Shown here one piece after another: positions 1-6,858 of a stretch of DNA of 11,288 bases; within the stretch, counting starts at the first letter, position 1, and each line of letters starts with the position of its first letter. The position numbers and the translations under genes are program-made. This DNA is from Acidobacteriota bacterium (GTDB lineage: Bacteria > Acidobacteriota > Terriglobia > Acidiferrales > UBA7541). Location of the stretch: contig JAGWRH010000040.1 in the NCBI GenBank assembly GCA_028876695.1, forward strand, positions 1-11,288, given 5' to 3'. The notes under the pieces were generated by a model, which was not told the DNA's origin, did no database searches, and worked only from the letters and a program-made list of their open reading frames with translations.

Positions 1-708
1 CAGCGCGGCGCCGGCGGTTTCGCCGTAGCCGGTGACGACATTCACGACGCCATCGGGAATGCCGGCCTCCTGAACCAGTTCGCCCAACCGCAGCGCGGTA
101 AGCGGAGTTTGTTCCGCGGGCTTCAGGACGCAGGTGCAGCCCGCCGCAAGCGCCGGCGCCAGCTTCAGAGTGGCCATCACCAGCGGAAAATTCCACGGAA
201 CGATCATCCCCACCACGCCCACGGGTTCGCGCAGCGTGTAGGCAAAAAACTTCGCGCCGTGCGCGGAAACCGGAATGGTGTTGCCTTCGATCTTCGTGGC
301 CCAGCCGGCATAGTAACGAAGCTGGTCCGCGGAATACGGCACGTCCAGCATGCGCGTGATCGCCAGCGGTTTGCCCTGGTTCAGACATTCCAGTTGCGCA
401 AATTCTTCGAGGTTCTGTTCGAGCAGATCGGCGAGCTTCCAAATCGCCCGCCCGCGCTCGGACGGCGTCAAGTTGCGCCACGGGCCTTGTTCGAACGCCG
501 CGCGCGCGGCCGCCACGGCGCGATTGATGTCTTCCTTGTCGCCTTCGGCGATGTTGGCGAGCACTTCGCCAGTCGCCGGATTGTACGCAGGGAAAGTTTT
601 GCCCGATGCGGCATCCACCCATTTACCGTTGATCAGCATCTTGCGTGGTTTTTCCACATACTTGGTCACATTCTCGTTGACGGAAATTGCCTGAGTCGCG
701 GTAGCCAT
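1..708 (-). CDS. Aldehyde dehydrogenase, NAD(P)-dependent (N-terminal 236 residues; C-terminus off the window)
   Basis: It oxidises an aldehyde to the carboxylic acid with NAD(P)+ in the cytoplasm. The frame stays open from an ATG at 708 to the left edge, giving 236 of about 490-500 residues usual for the family, so the catalytic Cys and Glu lie outside. Visible family marks are the PWNFP motif (about residues 171-175) holding the conserved active-site Asn, KPAEQTP (196-202) with the cofactor-binding Lys, and the GYGETAG stretch (227-233) of the Rossmann region. The N-terminal part (INGKW, then FPAYNPATGE) resembles the phenylacetaldehyde/betaine-aldehyde/retinal dehydrogenase branch. An AAGGAGG ribosome site sits just upstream of the ATG and fixes the start. 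It is the third gene of a likely minus-strand operon, 58 bases after the PEBP-like gene. The exact substrate cannot be read from the sequence; an aromatic or sugar-derived aldehyde is possible. Confidence 0.93.
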   Translation of the reverse strand, partial: MATATQAISVNENVTKYVEKPRKMLINGKWVDAASGKTFPAYNPATGEVLANIAEGDKEDINRAVAAARAAFEQGPWRNLTPSERGRAIWKLADLLEQNLEEFAQLECLNQGKPLAITRMLDVPYSADQLRYYAGWATKIEGNTIPVSAHGAKFFAYTLREPVGVVGMIVPWNFPLVMATLKLAPALAAGCTCVLKPAEQTPLTALRLGELVQEAGIPDGVVNVVTGYGETAGAAL

Positions 709-766
709 TGATTCCTCCTTCTGCGGAAACTGGGGGTGCCATCTTACACCCGGATGCGAATCCAAT

Positions 767-1384
767 CTAACGGTGGAAAAGCCCCACGTAGGCGGCGTTC
801 CCGAGCACGTGGCCCTTGATTGCGTCCTCGATCTGTTCGCGCGTGGCGCCTTGCGGCAGATCCAGCGTTTTATCCACCGCGAGAAGCTCAAACGTGTAGT
901 GATGATACGCGCCCGGGCCCGCGCACGGGCCTTGGTATGCCGCTTTCCCGGTGATGTTCGTCCCCTGCAAGCCGCCGCCCGGCAGAGGCGCTTCCGGTGA
1001 AACCGCTTCCGGCAGCATCGTTGCGCTCGCCGGAATATTAAACGCGATCCAATGCGTGATATCGGTCGCTGCCTTTGGTATGCGCGCATCCGGATCGTGA
1101 AGGATCAGCACGAAGCTGACCGTACCCTGCGGCGGGTTTTTCCATTCCAGCTCGGGAGAGACTCCGGTGGAAATATGCCTCGGGCCGCTCGGCGGCGGCT
1201 CCGTTGCGGCGCAGGTATATTTCACGGGAATGGGTGAGGCATCCGGAAATGACGCGCTGGATAGCACCAGGGACGGCCCGGGCGCCCGTCGGGCTGGCCC
1301 CGATTGCTGCGCTGCCACCAATCCGCAAACGCCCAGAACCAGCGCAGCGGCTCCCAATGATCGAGCGATTACAGAGTGGATCAT
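767..1384 (-). CDS. Secreted YbhB/YbcL-family (PEBP-fold, Raf kinase inhibitor-like) protein
   Basis: A 205-residue member of the bacterial phosphatidylethanolamine-binding-protein family. Family marks are SPELEW (about 76-81), the HDPDA motif (96-100), HWIAFN (111-116), GPCAGPGAYHHY (152-163), which forms the anion-binding pocket, and the typical end GHVLGNAAYVGLFHR. Residues 1 to about 25 form a signal peptide (hydrophobic AAALVLGVCGLVAA, then Gln-Gln), so it is probably periplasmic, unlike the cytoplasmic E. coli YbhB. The ATG is preceded by GGAGGAG about nine bases away. It lies 41 bases after the PQQ-type dehydrogenase and 58 before the aldehyde dehydrogenase, so all three are probably co-transcribed. 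The biochemical role of bacterial PEBP proteins is largely unknown; ligand binding in the periplasm is inference. Family assignment is firm, function is not. Confidence 0.92.
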   Translation of the reverse strand: MIHSVIARSLGAAALVLGVCGLVAAQQSGPARRAPGPSLVLSSASFPDASPIPVKYTCAATEPPPSGPRHISTGVSPELEWKNPPQGTVSFVLILHDPDARIPKAATDITHWIAFNIPASATMLPEAVSPEAPLPGGGLQGTNITGKAAYQGPCAGPGAYHHYTFELLAVDKTLDLPQGATREQIEDAIKGHVLGNAAYVGLFHR

Positions 1385-1425
1385 GATCTCGTCTCCTCCT
1401 CGTACTTTGATTCAGGCCACGCCGG

Positions 1426-2742
1426 TTACTTTTGATAACTTACGCGCCAGACGGAGTTCGATCCGTCGTCCGTTACCATCAGCGATCCATCCTGCGCTAC
1501 GGCCACTCCCACTGGCCGACCCCAGCAGCTTCCATCAGGCAGCACGAAGCCTGTGAGAAAATCCTCGTACGAACCCGTGGCGTGTCCGTCTTTTATTGGC
1601 GCCATAATGACCTCGTAGCCCGTGCGCACCGACCGGTTCCACGAGCCGTGCTCGGCGACGAACAATTGTCCGCGGTATTCCTTTGGAAATTGTTTGCCTT
1701 CGTAAAAGACTAGTCCCAGCGACGCGTTGTGCGGCTCGAGCAGAACATCCGGAACGATCGCCTTGTCCTTCAGTTCGGGATGTTTGCCGGGGAACCGCGG
1801 ATCGGGATGTCCGCCCGTGTAATACCACGGCCAGCCGTAGAAGCCGCCTTCCTGGACGTGCGTCACATAGTCGGGCGGAAGATTGTCGCCCAGTTCATCG
1901 CGCTCGTTCACCGAGGTCCAAAGCTCACCCGTCTGCGGATTGATTGTGATGCCGGAGCCGTTGCGAATGCCGGTCGCATAGACCTGCAGGTTCGAGCCGT
2001 CGGGATTCGCCACCAAAATGTCGGCGCGGTGGTATTCGCCGCTGTCCGGCTTATCGATATCCGTCACGTTGGTGTGCGAACCAACGGAGATGAACATTCG
2101 CTTGTTATCGAGCGAAAACGCAACGCCTTTGGCGAAGTGATTCGGTCCCGCCGGAAGATCGGGAACGATTGTTTCCTGCGGCCCGCGCGCCTTCAAATCG
2201 CCGTTCTGATAGGGGTAGCGCACCACTTTGTCGGTATTGCCGATGTACACGTACTGCGGGTTCGGTCCACGCGGATAGAAGGCGATTCCAAAGGGCAAGC
2301 GCAGCCCGCTCGCGAACTCCGAGGTTTGCTCCGCCTTTCCGTCGGCGGTCATGCCGCGCAATACCATCACCTTGCCGGCGTTCGTCTCCGAAACGAAAAG
2401 ATCGCCGTTCGGTGCGGCAACGATAATCCGCGGACCCTTCAAATCGGCCGAATAGAGTTGCACTTTAAATCCCGAGGGAGCCTGCGGCCACACATCCGCC
2501 GGGCGCGGCACGGGGCGCGAGAACACCGCCGATGATTTTGTGGCATAGGGCTGCGGCAGGTCGCTCACGGTAATGTGGTGCATGTGCCCGGGCGTTTCTT
2601 GACGGAAATCGTTAAAGACGCTGTTGGTGCTGTTATCGGGCTGGCTTGCGTCCTGTGCATGGGCGCTGCGCCACTGGGCTGCAACGAACAAAAGCAGCGC
2701 GGCGCAGGCTGCGAAGATCGCACTTCGGTAAACAAGCTTCAT
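1426..2742 (-). CDS. Exported PQQ-dependent sugar dehydrogenase, L-sorbosone/glucose dehydrogenase family
   Basis: A 438-residue six-bladed beta-propeller oxidoreductase of the GSDH family, which oxidises sugars or sugar aldehydes with PQQ in the periplasm. The start at 2742 is chosen because GGAGGAA lies just upstream and the protein then begins with a proper signal peptide (Lys/Arg, hydrophobic residues 9-22, AHAQ near 27-30). An in-frame extension to 2898 adds 52 residues with no export signal and no good ribosome site. Family marks are GDLFVSETNAGKV (113-125), LPFGIAFYP (149-157), GPNHFAKGVAF (199-209), VGSHTN (220-225), TGIRNGSGI (257-265), NERDELGDNLPPDY (279-292), FYGWPWYY (301-308), AEHGSWNR (363-370) and the closing GRPVGVAVAQDGSLMVTDDGSN. 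It is the first gene of the minus-strand operon. Many homologues have no proven substrate, and PQQ use is inferred from the family. Confidence 0.9.
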   Translation of the reverse strand: MKLVYRSAIFAACAALLLFVAAQWRSAHAQDASQPDNSTNSVFNDFRQETPGHMHHITVSDLPQPYATKSSAVFSRPVPRPADVWPQAPSGFKVQLYSADLKGPRIIVAAPNGDLFVSETNAGKVMVLRGMTADGKAEQTSEFASGLRLPFGIAFYPRGPNPQYVYIGNTDKVVRYPYQNGDLKARGPQETIVPDLPAGPNHFAKGVAFSLDNKRMFISVGSHTNVTDIDKPDSGEYHRADILVANPDGSNLQVYATGIRNGSGITINPQTGELWTSVNERDELGDNLPPDYVTHVQEGGFYGWPWYYTGGHPDPRFPGKHPELKDKAIVPDVLLEPHNASLGLVFYEGKQFPKEYRGQLFVAEHGSWNRSVRTGYEVIMAPIKDGHATGSYEDFLTGFVLPDGSCWGRPVGVAVAQDGSLMVTDDGSNSVWRVSYQK

Positions 2743-3046
2743 AGATGTTCCTCCAGATTTCGCGCTCTTCATGAGATGGAAATGTTTGCCGTTGGAATGG
2801 CTGAAGCGCGTCACGTCATTCGTTCGCCGGCCGCCGGTCTGATGGCGTGCTCGGATTCGGCAGCCGGGTCCCGCGCTACCCGGGGCCCCGAAAGTCACAA
2901 TGAAGGACGTGCGCGAAATTGCACAGGTTACACACGAACTCCGCCCTGCGATTCCAATCCAGGCTTACAATTGCCGAAAATCGGATTCGCGCGGAGCGAT
3001 GACCGCGGCCTTTTCCGATGCAAAAGTGCGCGGTGTGGTTCGCGCG
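2743..3046. other. Gene-free stretch of 304 bases upstream of the sorbosone-dehydrogenase-like gene
   Basis: It lies between the HxlR gene's stop and the dehydrogenase start, both on the minus strand, so it should hold the operon promoter. I see no convincing -35/-10 pair. A perfect 6-bp inverted repeat CCGGGT/ACCCGG at 2864-2883 could form a weak hairpin. The reading frames here are spurious: their translations are Arg/Ala-rich and match nothing I recognise. Confidence 0.5.
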
Positions 3047-3370
3047 TCATCTGCGCGGGCCGTGGCGGGCGCGGTGGCTTTTTCCCCATGCGGACATTGC
3101 GCGAAGAATCGGCCGGAGGCTCTGCCCATGGCGCGTCAGCGAGTATTCAACGCGCGGCGGCACCTGCGCATACACTTTGCGGTGCACGATGTCGTCGCGC
3201 TCGAGCTCGCGCAGGTGCTTGGTGAGCATCTTCTTCGTCGAATGGGGAATGAGCTTTTGGAGCTGGTTGAACCGTCGCGTGCCGCTCTCGAGATGAAACA
3301 GGATCAGCGGCTTCCATTTGCCGCCGATGACTTCGGTGGTGCACTGAACAGGGCAGTCGGTATCTTTCAC
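3047..3370 (-). CDS. HxlR-family (DUF24) winged-helix transcriptional regulator
   Basis: A 107-residue DNA-binding regulator. The N-terminal CPVQCTTEVIGGKWKPLIL (6-24) is the family signature: a conserved Cys followed by the GGKW helix. The wing helices follow as RRFNQLQKLIP (32-42) and MLTKHLRELERDDIVHRKVY (48-67), then PPRVEYSLTRHGQSL (71-85). The start must be GTG at 3370: the frame is closed by TAG two codons upstream and the next Met is residue 48; GGAG lies about nine bases before it. In this family (for example YodB and HypR of Bacillus) the N-terminal Cys senses quinones, diamide or disulfide stress. Here Cys6 and Cys10 are both present, so redox or electrophile sensing is plausible but inferred. 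It is divergent from the oxidoreductase gene at 3548, its likely target along with itself. Confidence 0.92.
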   Translation of the reverse strand: MKDTDCPVQCTTEVIGGKWKPLILFHLESGTRRFNQLQKLIPHSTKKMLTKHLRELERDDIVHRKVYAQVPPRVEYSLTRHGQSLRPILRAMSAWGKSHRARHGPRR

Positions 3371-3380
3371 GATCTACTCC

Positions 3381-3411
3381 GGTGGTACTAAGTAGCGAAA
3401 AGGTGCCTACT
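3381..3411. promoter_or_regulatory. Candidate HxlR operator: palindrome plus direct repeat in the divergent gap
   Basis: The gap between the HxlR gene and the divergent oxidoreductase contains a perfect palindrome TACT-A-AGTA (3386-3394) and a direct repeat, GGTGGTACT (3381-3389) and GGTGCCTACT (3402-3411). The repeat starts are 21 bases apart, two helical turns, so both copies face the same side of the DNA. DUF24/HxlR regulators such as YodB and CatR are known to bind TACT/AGTA-type inverted repeats. A TAAAAT at 3433-3438 could be the -10 element of the rightward gene, but no clear -35 precedes it. The sequence pattern is seen; binding is inferred. Confidence 0.45.
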
Positions 3412-3547
3412 GGTCGAGGCGGCACTTTAGCGTAAAATCTCGCCTTTGGCCAGCGGATAAAACGAAACTTCGGTTGGGCGGCATCACGTTACCACAGTTT
3501 GTCGTGCAGTCAAAGGCACCGCGGAACCCAGGCGGAGGGAAGCGATC

Positions 3548-4660
3548 ATGGCGGCAAAGAAACCAGTGGTCTTATACGGCGCAAGCGGTTTTTCCGGTCG
3601 GCTGGCCGCCGAATACCTGCGCGAATTTGGTGTGCCATTTATCGCAGCCGGTCGCAATAAAACCAAAATTCAGGACGTCCTCAGCCGCGTTCCAGGTATC
3701 GAAACCGCCGACTACGAGACTGTCCAGGTCGGCTCGTCCGTGGATGAGCTCGCGAATCTTTTCTCCGGTGCGAAAGTGGTCTGCAACACGGTCGGGCCGT
3801 TCATCTATTACGGTCCGGCGGTGGTGGAAGCAGCGTTGAAGGCCGGATGCCATTACGTCGATATATCCGGCGAGCAGGCCTGGCACCGGCAAATCGCCGA
3901 GTGCTGGGGCGAAAAATTTGCGTCTAAGGGATTGCTCGTCGCGCCCGGCACCGCCTTCATGTCCGCGCCGAGCGACGCCGCCGCCCGCGTGTGCATGGAA
4001 ACCGCCAATGTCGATTCGCTCGAAATTTTGTCGATGTTCGACGGCATGCCCACCTTCGGCTCCACGCAAACCATCTTCGCCGTGATTCAGACCGAGGGCT
4101 GCTATCTCGAACAAAACCGCTACAAGCCGTGGGTCCGCGCCAAAGGTTACGAGGTTGTCGTTCCCGGATACATGCGCACGCAATTAGCGCTCAGTTGGGG
4201 CGGCTTCCCGCATCCGGTCTGGTACAAGAACGAACCGCAGATCGCCAACGTGCGCTCCTTCGGCGGCCTGCTGAACCGCGAAATTATGGAAGGTGTGCTG
4301 GCCACCGAGAAGCATTTCGAGGAAACCATTCGCCCGTTGCCGAAAGCCGAACAGGAAAGGAAGTTGGCCGAGATGGCCAACGCGGTGCAAACCGGCACGC
4401 CTCCGCGCGAAAATTCCCGCACGCAGCGCACCATCGACGTAGTCGTCGGACGCGGCAGCACGGATTACGTGCAGTGCGCCGTTTTCGGCACGTGCTGCTA
4501 TCGACAGACCGGGTTGCTCCAGGCCTACGCCGCGCATGCGCTGTCGCTTGGCGCGCAAAAGAAAGTCGGTTTCGCGTCGCCCGCCGCGGCCTTTGGCCAT
4601 CGCGAGTTGCTCAAAGTCCTTGAATCCTTCGGTCTCTCGAAACTGAAAATGATTTCCTGA
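3548..4660 (+). CDS. Saccharopine dehydrogenase-like NAD(P)-binding oxidoreductase (possibly DUF5938-type)
   Basis: A 370-residue protein whose N-terminus is a Rossmann nucleotide-binding domain of the saccharopine-dehydrogenase / trans-acting enoyl reductase type. It has VVLYGASGFSGRLAAEYL (7-24) with the GxSGxxG loop, AAGRNKTKI (33-41) at the second strand, CNTVGPFIYYGPAVVEAAL (79-97) and HYVDISGEQAW (102-112), all typical of the family. The C-terminal half (about 150-370) carries no catalytic motif I can name and resembles the domain called DUF5938, from memory. GGAGGGA precedes the ATG by about eight bases. It stands alone, divergent from the HxlR regulator, which probably controls it, and convergent with the porin. 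The substrate is unknown: family members act in lipid, amino-acid and aromatic metabolism. No signal peptide or membrane segment is evident, so it should be cytoplasmic. Confidence 0.85.
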   Translation: MAAKKPVVLYGASGFSGRLAAEYLREFGVPFIAAGRNKTKIQDVLSRVPGIETADYETVQVGSSVDELANLFSGAKVVCNTVGPFIYYGPAVVEAALKAGCHYVDISGEQAWHRQIAECWGEKFASKGLLVAPGTAFMSAPSDAAARVCMETANVDSLEILSMFDGMPTFGSTQTIFAVIQTEGCYLEQNRYKPWVRAKGYEVVVPGYMRTQLALSWGGFPHPVWYKNEPQIANVRSFGGLLNREIMEGVLATEKHFEETIRPLPKAEQERKLAEMANAVQTGTPPRENSRTQRTIDVVVGRGSTDYVQCAVFGTCCYRQTGLLQAYAAHALSLGAQKKVGFASPAAAFGHRELLKVLESFGLSKLKMIS

Positions 4661-4717
4661 GCCGGAGTATTGCAACGGTTCATGCCACTACCAGAGGTTC
4701 CCTTGGCTGAAAGCGAA

Positions 4718-4744
4718 CGAAAAGGGGGCCGAATTGGGCCCCCT
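4718..4744 (-). terminator. Intrinsic terminator of the porin gene
   Basis: A perfect 8-bp stem (AGGGGGCC at 4723-4730, GGCCCCCT at 4737-4744) with a 6-base loop. On the minus strand it is followed by TTTT-CG, 28 bases past the porin stop codon. On the plus strand it is followed only by a broken T-rich stretch, so it may also weakly stop the oppositely directed oxidoreductase transcript. Confidence 0.75.
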
Positions 4745-4771
4745 CTTGCTTTGCTTGGTGTGGATGCGGGT

Positions 4772-6373
4772 TCAGTAGTTGAACTGAGTCCAGATGACGA
4801 TCCCGTTCGTATCTCCCCCGGTCGCGAATCCTTGCGGATGCACCCAGTGAAAGTTCTGATCTCCGAACGCGATGTCGAATTGCTTGGTCACGGAGTAGCT
4901 GATTCCGCCTACCGTGTGGTAAAAGTCGATCGGATCCGTGCCGATGAAGTCGGTATTCGGCTTGAAATACTGCCACAAGCCAAATAGCGAAAACGGGGAG
5001 TTCCCCAGGCGGAGGTGTCCGAAAACATCAAAGCCCTGCTGATGGGTGCTGCCCGTGAGGACCTTCCCGGCCTCCGTGCCGAATGCGGCAAAAGCCCCAG
5101 ATGGCGACCCAGAACCGTTGAACAAGTTGCTCGTCCCATACGAATTGTGACCCCAGTCGTACTCGAACGCGATCTGGTCGGCCTTATTGTGAGTCTGATA
5201 GAACGCTATCGCGGCCAACCGGTCGAGCGAGGTTTGGGCCGCCGACGGAAGAACCGTTTTGTAGCCATAATCGTTGAAGAAAGTAAAGCCCAAGCCCGTG
5301 CGATCCGCCGTGGTGCCAAAGGGGTACAGGGTGCCGCGGACCATAAACTGCTTGTTTTCATCGGTCTCGACCGCGTGGAAACTGGCGGTGTTGAAGGCTC
5401 CGAAATCGTAGTCCACGTATTCTTTCCCGTTGAACTCGATGGGTCCGTGGAGCTTGATGCCATCGTAGGTTGAGCTCAAGCTTAGGTAGTTCCACGGCGT
5501 GAGATACGTGTAGCGATAGCCGCTGAGGCCCTCTTCCCAGTCTGTTAAAGGCTGCTGCGTTTGACCGAGCGTGATTTTGTCGTTCTTGAATGCGCCCTCG
5601 CCAAAAATCTTTTGGAAGTCAGCATACCCATATTTCAGACGGAATGAGTAGCTGCCATCTGCTTGGCGATAGATGTCCGGTGTAACGCGCAGAGCGACGT
5701 GCTCGTTCGGCGTATACATGAAGTTGACGTATGCCCGGTTCACCTCGAAAGTGTTGAAGCCGTCGTTTCCCGGCGGCAGTTGCTCGGTGGGCGTGTCCAA
5801 AAACTGTTGGCCGTAGCCGGTGGAATTGTAGTAGCTCCAGCCGCCGTAGAAAGTTACGCCGATTTTGAAATCCTGCATGGCGATGGGACCGAGCTTGTCA
5901 TTGTTACCCTGCGCTTTGGTCGCAGCGGCTGGCGCCGAGGCGGTCGCTGCCGTGGAGCTGAGAGCCGCGGAGGCCGTATGGCCCGCTGATGCGAATGCGG
6001 CCGGTGCCGCTGCGACTGGAGTTGCCGCAGGCGGGACCGAAAGGTTCTCGCGGCCGGCGCTGGTCGCCTTCAATTGCTCTTCTAGCTGTTGCATCTTCTT
6101 CTGCTGATCGTGAATCTGCTGAGCCTGCGTCGCAATCGCGTCGCGCAACTGCTGAAGCTCCGTTTCCATTTCGGCCGCGGCTGGCTTGGCCGGAGCCGCG
6201 TTTGGAGAAGCCGCGGCGCTATTGGCCGGGTTCGGCGCGGGTTTCGCCGCTGGTTCGGCGGCGGCGGCCTTGGGCGTGGCCGGGTCCGCGTTGTTATTTG
6301 CTGCTCCGCCTGCCGCCATCACCGGCATGGCAAATAAGCCGATGGCAATCACTGATGCCGCAATTGCTCGCAT
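4772..6373 (-). CDS. Outer-membrane porin with Ala/Pro-rich and coiled-coil N-terminal region
   Basis: A 533-residue predicted outer-membrane beta-barrel for diffusion of small solutes. Residues 1-21 are a signal peptide (AVMA-like cleavage region PVMAAGG). Residues 22-67 are Ala/Pro-rich, 67-103 form a Gln/Glu/Leu-rich coiled coil (METELQQLRDAI, then KKMQQLEEQLK), and 111-156 are another Ala/Ser/Thr linker. From about 166 to 533 the chain alternates aromatic and polar residues as in barrel strands (IGVTFYGGWSYYN, YVNFMYTPNEHVALRVTPDIY). It ends in IWTQFNY, the aromatic C-terminus used in barrel assembly. The barrel recalls the phosphate-selective O/P or OprB-like porins, but selectivity cannot be told. 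The ATG follows AAGGAGG closely. The coiled coil may trimerise or reach into the periplasm or peptidoglycan (inference). It is followed by its own terminator, so it is probably transcribed alone or with the small ORF upstream. Confidence 0.88.
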   Translation of the reverse strand: MRAIAASVIAIGLFAMPVMAAGGAANNNADPATPKAAAAEPAAKPAPNPANSAAASPNAAPAKPAAAEMETELQQLRDAIATQAQQIHDQQKKMQQLEEQLKATSAGRENLSVPPAATPVAAAPAAFASAGHTASAALSSTAATASAPAAATKAQGNNDKLGPIAMQDFKIGVTFYGGWSYYNSTGYGQQFLDTPTEQLPPGNDGFNTFEVNRAYVNFMYTPNEHVALRVTPDIYRQADGSYSFRLKYGYADFQKIFGEGAFKNDKITLGQTQQPLTDWEEGLSGYRYTYLTPWNYLSLSSTYDGIKLHGPIEFNGKEYVDYDFGAFNTASFHAVETDENKQFMVRGTLYPFGTTADRTGLGFTFFNDYGYKTVLPSAAQTSLDRLAAIAFYQTHNKADQIAFEYDWGHNSYGTSNLFNGSGSPSGAFAAFGTEAGKVLTGSTHQQGFDVFGHLRLGNSPFSLFGLWQYFKPNTDFIGTDPIDFYHTVGGISYSVTKQFDIAFGDQNFHWVHPQGFATGGDTNGIVIWTQFNY

Positions 6374-6496
6374 TCATTCCTCCTTGAGATTGTGAATTCC
6401 TGAAAGCAGACTGGACCGCGCAAACCACACCTACGCTTCGATATGAATCAATGTCGTTCCGGATGGATCAAACCAGCACGGTCTTCTTGGGCGCGG

Positions 6497-6652
6497 TTAG
6501 GGTAAGTGCGCTGGATGAAGCGCGTGTAACCGTTGTGTTAAAACTTTATTACTTTCGCTATCGGGGGGAACTGCGGGGGCAAAGCTTGCGGGGGAACCGT
6601 TCAACATCGCTGCCGCGCTGACCAGCGCGGTGGTCTTCGTACTTCGTCTCAT
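6497..6652 (-). CDS. Candidate small ORF, 51 residues, secretion-signal-like
   Basis: An ATG at 6652 preceded by GGAGG with an eight-base gap opens a 51-codon frame ending in TAA. The peptide starts MRRSTKTTALVSAAAMLNGS and goes on PASFAPAVPPD: a basic start, a weak hydrophobic stretch (about 9-17), an Ala-containing possible cleavage site and a Pro-rich part, like a short export signal. I do not recognise a family. It is 123 bases upstream of the porin on the same strand, and could share its transcript or act as a leader peptide. Against it: it is short, GC-rich DNA gives chance frames, and the hydrophobic core is poor. If it is not a gene, the whole 6374-6858 region (485 bases) is a divergent intergenic region. 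No other gene is seen there. Confidence 0.35.
   Translation of the reverse strand: MRRSTKTTALVSAAAMLNGSPASFAPAVPPDSESNKVLTQRLHALHPAHLP
6613..6630. repeat. Perfect inverted repeat CCGCGCTG-AC-CAGCGCGG
   Basis: Two perfectly complementary 8-base arms around two bases, inside the candidate small ORF and within the porin/O-demethylase divergent region. It could be a DNA operator or an RNA hairpin; no T-run follows on either strand, so it is not an intrinsic terminator. The pattern is seen; the role is unknown. Confidence 0.45.
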
Positions 6653-6707
6653 TTGTAGAACCTCCGTTAGCGATCAGACTTGCGAAACGTGCCAGACAGA
6701 GTGCGGC

Positions 6708-6736
6708 AATCTAACACTAGCTGACTGGCAAAGCAA
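6708..6736 (-). promoter_or_regulatory. Weak promoter candidate for the small ORF and porin
   Basis: Minus strand TTGCTT, 17 bases, TAGATT (3/6 and 4/6 of the sigma70-type consensus), about 55 bases upstream of the small ORF start. The match is weak and the sigma consensus of this organism is unknown. Confidence 0.25.
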
Positions 6737-6756
6737 GGCTTCGATCTGAAGTGTCC

Positions 6757-6785
6757 TTGCAAAAATGCGGCGTTTTCTGTAGGTT
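6757..6785 (+). promoter_or_regulatory. Weak promoter candidate for the O-demethylase gene
   Basis: Plus strand TTGCAA, 17 bases, TAGGTT (4/6 and 3/6 of the sigma70-type consensus), about 73 bases before the start codon at 6859. The position is right, but the match is poor. Confidence 0.25.
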
Positions 6786-6858
6786 ATTGGGTGCCGTTTT
6801 CGCCGCAGGGCTCAAGCGCCACGCGCAAATCCCCCCTCGCCTAGGAGAGGAACACAAC

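Noticed and set aside
109..711. 200-residue plus-strand reading frame over the left edge
   Set aside because: It is antisense to the aldehyde dehydrogenase, with an Arg/His-rich translation and no family likeness; a shadow of the real gene.
2743..2898. N-terminal extension of the sorbosone dehydrogenase to 2898
   Set aside because: The added 52 residues lack an export signal and a ribosome site, while the start at 2742 has both.
6751..6858. N-terminal extension of the O-demethylase to 6751
   Set aside because: The extra 36 residues do not fit the family, and AGGAGAGG before 6859 marks the better start.
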